DNA from: JAVBMV01 sp031552145
GTDB lineage: Bacteria > Myxococcota > Myxococcia > Myxococcales > UBA5297
DNA length: 64,000 nt
Reading direction: 5' to 3'
Assembly (NCBI GenBank): GCA_031552145.1
Contig: JAVBMV010000007.1
Location: 255,955-319,954, forward strand
Shown here: positions 59,210 to 64,000 of the stretch, piece by piece
How positions within the stretch are numbered: position 1 is the stretch's first letter
Layout: every line of letters begins with the position of its first letter
Notes under the pieces: generated by a model
Told to the model about the DNA's origin: nothing
The model's input: only the letters and a program-made list of their open reading frames with translations
The model's database searches: none
Made by a program: the position numbers and the translations under genes

Positions 59210-60094
59210 CTAGTCGCCGCGCAAGATTTGCGCTTCGTCTTTCGCGTCGAGCGCGATCTGGGCACCGGAGAGCGAGAGCTGGCTCGCCAGCGCATAGTTG
59301 AGCTTGCCCGAGTAGGGGAGTCCTAGCTTCTTGAGCGCCGAGGGGTCGTGCGTTACCGCGAGGTGGAAGGTGGTCTCGCTATTGCCCTTGAGCGTGGAGC
59401 CCTTGGCGATGGTGCCGCTGCCCACCTCCTTGCCCGCGAGCAACATCGTCCAGGTGATCCCGTCGATGGCGAGCGGGAAAGGATTGGCGTTCTTCACCGC
59501 GAGCGCCGCTGTGGCGGTCAGCCCCATGCGCTGATTTCCCATCAGCTCGAAGGTGTCGAGCGCCAGCGTCGGTTTCGCGGGCGAGCGCACGGCGGAGCCG
59601 CGCGCAAACTGGAGCTTCGAGGAAGAGGGGCGCTCGCCGTCGGTACCGAGCAGCACGGCGAGCTCGCCGCGGAGGGCGTAGTCGAAGCTCTTGGCCTTGG
59701 AGGCGGTCTCGGCGGCGACGGGCGACTCCGCGAAGCGCAGCGGTGCTTTGACCTCCACGCTCTTCACCTCTCCCGGGGCGAGCGCGACGCCGATGGGCAC
59801 CACCCCGGCCGCGGCGTTCTCTCCGCCGATGAGCAGCCAGTAGTGCGCCTCGACCACCTTGGCGGGGCGCGTCCCCGGGTTCGTCAGCTCGATGCGCGCC
59901 GTCGCGGTGAAGCCCAGCAGCGACTGCTCCACCTCGTCCAGCTGCGTCAAGGTGGCGGTGAGTGGCAGCTCCGCGCGCTCGCCGCGCTCTGCTCCCCCGG
60001 AGGTGGCGCAGGCCGCGAGCAGCGAAAGCGCCGCGATGAGCAGGGGTGCGCGATGGGCGCGTGCTGCGATTAGGTGAAGCGGCGTGCGACGCAT
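59210..60094 (-). CDS. Lipoprotein with two LEA14/WHy-type domains
   Basis: A 294-residue lipoprotein with a signal peptide ending in LAAC. Two similar beta domains follow, at about residues 45-160 and 175-290 (LLGFTATARIELTNPGTRPAKVVEAHYWLLIGG and MGLTATAALAVKNANPFPLAIDGITWTMLLAGKEV). This is the late-embryogenesis-abundant type 2 (WHy) pattern, found in desiccation and stress proteins. GGGAGG precedes the ATG. Its role in this organism is unknown; the outer membrane is the likely site. Confidence 0.75.
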   Translation of the reverse strand: MRRTPLHLIAARAHRAPLLIAALSLLAACATSGGAERGERAELPLTATLTQLDEVEQSLLGFTATARIELTNPGTRPAKVVEAHYWLLIGGENAAAGVVPIGVALAPGEVKSVEVKAPLRFAESPVAAETASKAKSFDYALRGELAVLLGTDGERPSSSKLQFARGSAVRSPAKPTLALDTFELMGNQRMGLTATAALAVKNANPFPLAIDGITWTMLLAGKEVGSGTIAKGSTLKGNSETTFHLAVTHDPSALKKLGLPYSGKLNYALASQLSLSGAQIALDAKDEAQILRGD

Positions 60095-60151
60095 TGGCGA
60101 CCTCCCGATCCGTGCTACTTCGTTGGCGTGAGACGACGAATGTGAGTGCGA

Positions 60152-60943
60152 CTATAGCGCCGACGAGGCGCCACAGGTAGAGAGCGCGCTCGCCTCGAGC
60201 GGGCGCGCCTGTTGCAGCAGGTAGGTGACCGAAGAGGAGTCGTTGGCCGGCGTCGACTTGAGCTCCATGCGTACCCAGCCCGCGGTGCCGGTCGCCTCGC
60301 CGCCCGGGACGAGCGTGCGGCTCTCGATGCGCGCGCCTCGGGCGCTCTCCTCCGAGTAGAGATGGCGCAGGCCCGAGACGCTCGCGCCCCCCGGGAGCGT
60401 CAGCGGCGTGGCGCTGAGCGCGACCGAGAGCTTCAGCTCTAGATCGCCCGTGAGCACATCGCCGTTGGGGCGCGCCACCAGATCGCGCTCGGCGGTGTGA
60501 TAGGTGGCGCTGGAGGAGAGCGAGCCTCCTGCCTGGGCGTAACGCCCCGCGAGCTGGAGCGCGGTATCCTTTGCGGTCATACGAAAGAGGTAGCCCGCGG
60601 CGCCGAAGTGCGTCCGCTCGACCAGCACCAGCTTGTCGCCCTCGAAGGAGAGCACTTCTTCCATGAGGGGGCCGGAGCCATTCCTGTACGAGAGCTGCCA
60701 CGCCCCCTCCCGCTCACCCGCCTCCGCGCCCAGCCGGCTCATCGCCACGCCGAGGTCGGGGCTCGTCTTCATCGCGTCGCTCGACGTGTATTCGAAGCAG
60801 GTGAGGTCGCTCAGGCCGAAGTAGCGCTCTAGCTCCGCTCGCTCTGGCGTAAGCTCGCCGGGGCCGCCCTCGCTGCCGCACGCGGCGAGGAGCGCCAGCG
60901 GTAGGAGGAGAGAGGCGAGGGGCGTGAGATGTTGCTCTGACAT
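60152..60943 (-). CDS. Lipoprotein of unknown function
   Basis: A 263-residue predicted lipoprotein; the signal peptide ends in LAAC followed by GSEGG. The mature sequence is mixed alpha/beta with no known motif (ERYFGLSDLTCFEYTSSDAMKTSPDLGVAM, then LSFEGDKLVLVERTHFGAAGYLF). Cys49 and Cys258 of the mature protein could form a disulfide. It lies between the LEA-type lipoprotein and the BatD-like gene on the same strand, but gaps of about 60 bp leave operon structure open. Confidence 0.6.
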   Translation of the reverse strand: MSEQHLTPLASLLLPLALLAACGSEGGPGELTPERAELERYFGLSDLTCFEYTSSDAMKTSPDLGVAMSRLGAEAGEREGAWQLSYRNGSGPLMEEVLSFEGDKLVLVERTHFGAAGYLFRMTAKDTALQLAGRYAQAGGSLSSSATYHTAERDLVARPNGDVLTGDLELKLSVALSATPLTLPGGASVSGLRHLYSEESARGARIESRTLVPGGEATGTAGWVRMELKSTPANDSSSVTYLLQQARPLEASALSTCGASSAL

Positions 60944-61009
60944 CGGAGGGCTCCGGAGAATGAGAAGAGCGGCGATAGTAGGCCGCTCCGCGCGGCAGGG
61001 ATAGATGCG

Positions 61010-63700
61010 CTACTCGAGCGGCGCCAGCGCCTCTCGACTCACCCAGCCCTGGAGGCCGTTGGCGAGCCGCACTTTGACGAAGGGGCCGTCGACGTCGAGC
61101 AGCCGCACCTTGAGCCCTTCGTGCAACTCGAAGCTGCTCGCCGAGAGGAGGGCGGGCCCCTCCCGCACCGGTGTCGAAGGGGCCATGACGATCGCCTCGC
61201 GCGCCGCCGCGCGATGTAGGGCGTGGGCTGCCGTAATGGCGCCGCAAGGAAGCGAGGCGGTGAGCGCGCCGAGGCCCAAAAGGAGCAGCGCGGCGCGTAC
61301 GGCGCGCCCCGAGGCGAAGCGGCGCAAGAGGAGCGCGAAGAGCCCCGGGACCCAGAGCGCGAGGAAGAGCGCCGCCCAGAGGTTGGGCGACGTGTGGGCC
61401 GCGATACGGGCGGTGAGGGGCGCCTCGCCCCCCTCCTCGGCCGCGGCCCCCTCGAGTCGATCGCGCCTGAGCTTATTGGCCCGCTCGAGGTTGGCCAGAA
61501 TCTCTTCGTCGCCCGGCGCGTCGCGCAGGGCCCGCTCCAGGTTGAGCAGGCCGGGGCCCAGTTTCTCCGCCTTCAGATAGGCGGTGCCCAGATTGTAATG
61601 GAGATCGGCGCCGCCATAGCCCGCGCCTCGCAGCTGTTCGTACTCGGCGATGCACTCGGCCAGCTTTCCCTGGGTGCAGAGCTCGGTGGCAGCCGCGAGC
61701 CGCTCTTGCGGCTCGGCGCTCGTGGCTGCCTGTGCCGCTGGCGTCGGCAGGCAGAGACCGGCGCAGAGCAGCAGGGCAGGGAGGGCGCTGCCCGTCCCCC
61801 GCGGGCGCAGCTCACGCTCGGCCTGATCGATGAGGTTCAGGGCCGAATCGGCCAGGCGCTGTTGCGACTCGGCGCTCCCGGCGCCCGGAGCAAAGCGCCC
61901 GGCATCGCAGGCGTCGAGCAACATGCCAAGCTGCTCGAGTTGGGCTTCCGAGAGTCCGGCTCCACCCAGTCGCGCAAAGAGCTCCGCCCGCGTGGAGCCG
62001 GAGAGGGCGTGGCCTGTCAGCTCTTCCAGCGCGTCATAGAGCGCGCGCGCGAGCTCACTGTAGAGGGCATCCTGACGCAGGGCGCTGCGCCGATTCGGTT
62101 GCGAGGGCTCGCGCTCAGGGCCTGGGGCGGCGGCGTAGGCCGCCATCGCGCGCCGAACGCGCTGGCGCGCGGCGGCGACGACCCGCTTCCTCCGTGCCGC
62201 CTCGCCGGGCCGGAGCGCGCGCCGGGCCTTGGAACCGATCGCGAGCGCGAGCCAGAGCAGGAAAGGGAGAAGCGCCAGCGCGAAAAAGAGGGGCCTGCGA
62301 TAGAGCGGTGGCTTCGCCAGCGCCAGCGCGGCTCGGTGTCGCAGCGGGCGCAGCTCGCCCGCGGGCAGCCGGTTTACGCCATTCGGGGTCTGCGAACCTG
62401 GCGCGCCGCCGAGCGCGTCGGCGCTCTCCACGATGATCGCGAGTGGCGAGGTGCTGCTCTGGCGCCACTCCTTGGCGGATGGGTCAAAGTAGTCGAATTG
62501 GAGCGCCGGGAGCTCGAACCGCCCGGCGCGCTCCGGCAAGAGCAGATATTCGGCAGTGCGGCGGCCCACGAGCCGCTCGCCGCGCAGCTCTAACTTGTCG
62601 CTGACGGTGGGCTCGAAGGAGCGCAGTCCCGCCACCTCCGGCAATGAGGGGAGCATCGTGCCCCGTACATTCCCGGTGCCCTCGAGGGTGAGTGTCAGTG
62701 TCATGGGTTGACCGACGCGCCCCGCGTCGGGCGCGAGCTGGGCGCGCAGCTCGAAGGTGCCGACAGCGCCGCCAGCCTGGGCGCCATCGCCGGGCGGAAG
62801 CGGCAGCACCTCCAGCTTCACCGGTGGAGAGAGGCGCCGCATGCGCCGCCCGCGGAAGAGAACGCCGTAGCCGGTCGAGAGATCGACCTGCGCCGGCCCC
62901 AGCGTGTAGGTTCCTGCCTTCAGAGGAAAGAGCGCGCGCCGCTTCACCTTGAAGACGTTGAAGGGGACCCCGCCGATCATCTTCAGCTCGCCTTGGACCT
63001 GCGTCCCTTTGTCGAGCTCCTCCACCCAGAAGTCGTCCAGGGCGGGCAACGAGACATTCTCGATCGCGGCTACCTCGGTGCGTGAGAAGAGGTAGAGCGT
63101 GAAGAGCAGCTGCTCACCCACATAAACCTGATCTTTCTCGAGCTGCGCTCTCAAAAAGAGGTCGCTCTCGGAAGCTTCTCGCTGTTCGAAGAGCTGGGCG
63201 AAGGGATCGTCTGGCTCGAAGTGCGGGCCGGGGAGTGGGCCGGAGAGCGGATCGTTCGCGCGCTGCCGCTGGCCTTGAGCTGGGCTCTGCAGCACCTTCA
63301 CTCGCAGCTCGCCTGTCTCGACCAGCTTTCCATCGATGCGCGCTTGTCCCGCGGTGCAGCGGAAAGTGCCTACCTTGGTTGGGGCGAGCAGGAGGGTGAT
63401 GTTCTTGGTGCGGCGAAAGCCTGTTCGTCCCGAGCCAGCCTGGAGACTGATCTGCTGCGACTCGCTGCGCGAGAGCAAGCGGAAGGCCGGGCAGTCGGGG
63501 AGCTTGAGGGAGCCCTCGTCGGGGCTGCCTCCAGAGAGCGTCACGGTCATCGTGAGCGTATCGGAGAGAGAGAGCTCGTCGCGGTCGAGCGAGGCGTAGA
63601 ACTCCACCTCCGACGCGCGCGCCTCACTCGCGCCCAGGAGGGCGGCGAGCGCGAGCGCTGCGCGCGCGAAGTGGCTACCAGTCCTTTTCCGGTCGAACAC
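61010..63700 (-). CDS. BatD-like protein fused to BatE-like TPR and SH3 domains
   Basis: An 896-residue membrane protein. A signal peptide (ALALAALLGASEARA) is followed by BatD-type immunoglobulin-like beta domains (VEFYASLDRDELSLSDTLTMTVTLSGG, LFLRAQLEKDQVYVGEQLLFTLYLFSRTEV). A membrane helix lies at about residue 470 (LFFALALLPFLLWLALAIG). The C-terminal third adds TPRs (LHYNLGTAYLKAEKLGPGLLNLERALRDAPGDEE), two more helices and a bacterial SH3 domain (LKVRLLDVDGPFVKVRLANGLQGWVSREAL), the BatE layout. In Bacteroides and Leptospira BatD and BatE are separate proteins of the aerotolerance operon, near MoxR and von Willebrand proteins. The GTG start lies within the end of the upstream gene. Confidence 0.8.
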   Translation of the reverse strand: MFDRKRTGSHFARAALALAALLGASEARASEVEFYASLDRDELSLSDTLTMTVTLSGGSPDEGSLKLPDCPAFRLLSRSESQQISLQAGSGRTGFRRTKNITLLLAPTKVGTFRCTAGQARIDGKLVETGELRVKVLQSPAQGQRQRANDPLSGPLPGPHFEPDDPFAQLFEQREASESDLFLRAQLEKDQVYVGEQLLFTLYLFSRTEVAAIENVSLPALDDFWVEELDKGTQVQGELKMIGGVPFNVFKVKRRALFPLKAGTYTLGPAQVDLSTGYGVLFRGRRMRRLSPPVKLEVLPLPPGDGAQAGGAVGTFELRAQLAPDAGRVGQPMTLTLTLEGTGNVRGTMLPSLPEVAGLRSFEPTVSDKLELRGERLVGRRTAEYLLLPERAGRFELPALQFDYFDPSAKEWRQSSTSPLAIIVESADALGGAPGSQTPNGVNRLPAGELRPLRHRAALALAKPPLYRRPLFFALALLPFLLWLALAIGSKARRALRPGEAARRKRVVAAARQRVRRAMAAYAAAPGPEREPSQPNRRSALRQDALYSELARALYDALEELTGHALSGSTRAELFARLGGAGLSEAQLEQLGMLLDACDAGRFAPGAGSAESQQRLADSALNLIDQAERELRPRGTGSALPALLLCAGLCLPTPAAQAATSAEPQERLAAATELCTQGKLAECIAEYEQLRGAGYGGADLHYNLGTAYLKAEKLGPGLLNLERALRDAPGDEEILANLERANKLRRDRLEGAAAEEGGEAPLTARIAAHTSPNLWAALFLALWVPGLFALLLRRFASGRAVRAALLLLGLGALTASLPCGAITAAHALHRAAAREAIVMAPSTPVREGPALLSASSFELHEGLKVRLLDVDGPFVKVRLANGLQGWVSREALAPLE

Positions 63701-64000
63701 GCGAACGTCCTCGCTGCTTCTGCTGCATTAGGAACTGCTTCTCATTCTGCCTGAGCGCATCGAGTAACCGCTTCGCCTCCTCCTTGTCGAGGCTCTCGAC
63801 GCGCTGCTCGGGTATCGCAGCGCCCTCTGCTGGGCGCTCTTCCTGCTGCTGTTGCTGCTGGTCCTGCTGCTGTTGCTGCTGGTCCTGCTGCTGCTGTTGC
63901 TGGTCCTGCTGCTGCTGTTGCTGGTCCTGCTGCTGCTGTTGCTGGTCCTGCTGCTGCTGTTGCTGGTCCTGCTGCTGCTGTTGCTGGTCCTGCTGCTGCT
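63675..64000 (-). CDS. C-terminal part of a Gln-rich Bat-operon protein (partial)
   Basis: The frame ends at TAG 63675-63677 and runs off the window. The visible part is a run of Asp-Gln6 repeats, then EERPAEGAA and a helical end, SLDKEEAKRLLDALRQNEKQFLMQQKQRGRSRVRPEKDW. That ending resembles the C-terminus of BatB/BatC-type TPR or von Willebrand proteins, and the gene overlaps the BatD-like start by 26 bp, so it is probably the preceding gene of the bat operon. Confidence 0.6.
   Translation of the reverse strand, partial: QQQDQQQQQQDQQQQQQDQQQQQQDQQQQQQDQQQQQQDQQQQQQDQQQQQQEERPAEGAAIPEQRVESLDKEEAKRLLDALRQNEKQFLMQQKQRGRSRVRPEKDW
63842..64000. repeat. 21-bp tandem repeat in coding sequence
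   Basis: Seven full units of 21 bp (63842 onward, beginning CCTGCTGCTG and ending GCTGGT) and a partial one reach the window edge. On the minus strand each encodes Asp followed by six Gln. The first two units differ from the others by the place of one TTG (CAA) codon. The array continues beyond the window. Confidence 0.95.

Overview
The window is GC-rich, gene-dense bacterial DNA from a Gram-negative organism. It encodes LPS export genes, many outer-membrane barrels, lipoproteins with lipoboxes, and a sigma-54/HPr-kinase/mannose-type PTS block. Cys-rich repeat lipoproteins, RCC1 propellers, DUF4388-J-TPR fusions and BatD-type proteins together suggest Myxococcota or a neighbouring lineage of the former Deltaproteobacteria. 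That assignment is an inference from gene content and order; no rRNA or tRNA gene was found.

Layout. 1-4.1 kb: a beta-class DNA methyltransferase, a minus-strand ECF sigma / short membrane anti-sigma / Spy-like periplasmic protein operon, and a divergent AAA ATPase with a DUF234-like tail. 4.2-8.0 kb: a metal-uptake operon (outer-membrane barrel, substrate-binding protein, ATPase, permease). 8.05-12.06 kb: an accessory patch with a 50-bp near-perfect palindrome, a second ATPase with a nuclease-fold tail, a glycosyltransferase, and a third (DUF4143-type) ATPase bracketed by 48-bp copies of the glnS leader. 12.06-21.4 kb: housekeeping genes (glnS, B3/4-domain protein, gyrA, OmpA-like lipoprotein, ADP-forming acyl-CoA synthetase, RNase D).

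21.5-38.4 kb is a surface-protein island. Two paralogous minus-strand lipoproteins each combine a stalk of six-cysteine repeats (about 21 and 9 units) with a seven-motif RCC1 propeller. Two small outer-membrane barrels and a one-motif RCC1 mini-lipoprotein lie between them. A divergent 2668-residue lipoprotein carries 17 repeats of a pre-peptidase-C-like beta domain. No enzyme is recognisable in the island; adhesion, matrix or prey/surface recognition is the best guess.

38.5-50.1 kb is an envelope and regulatory block: lptC-lptA-lptB-rpoN-hpf-ptsN-hprK-rapZ-EIIA-EIIB-EIIC-EIID-HPr-ptsI. It has a complete phosphorelay, a mannose-type permease and an HPr kinase, but no sugar-catabolic enzyme nearby. 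50.3-64 kb carries a ComEA-like helix-hairpin-helix protein, a decayed GxxExxY protein, an outer-membrane barrel, a DksA-family protein, a degenerate M50-like membrane protein fused to TPRs, a PEGA-domain protein, gluQ, a DUF4388-J-TPR protein, a YhbY protein, two lipoproteins, a BatD-BatE-like fusion, and the C-terminal part of a Gln-rich protein encoded by 21-bp tandem repeats.

Most long open frames opposite real genes are GC-driven shadows and were left out. No CRISPR array, insertion sequence or tRNA was seen.
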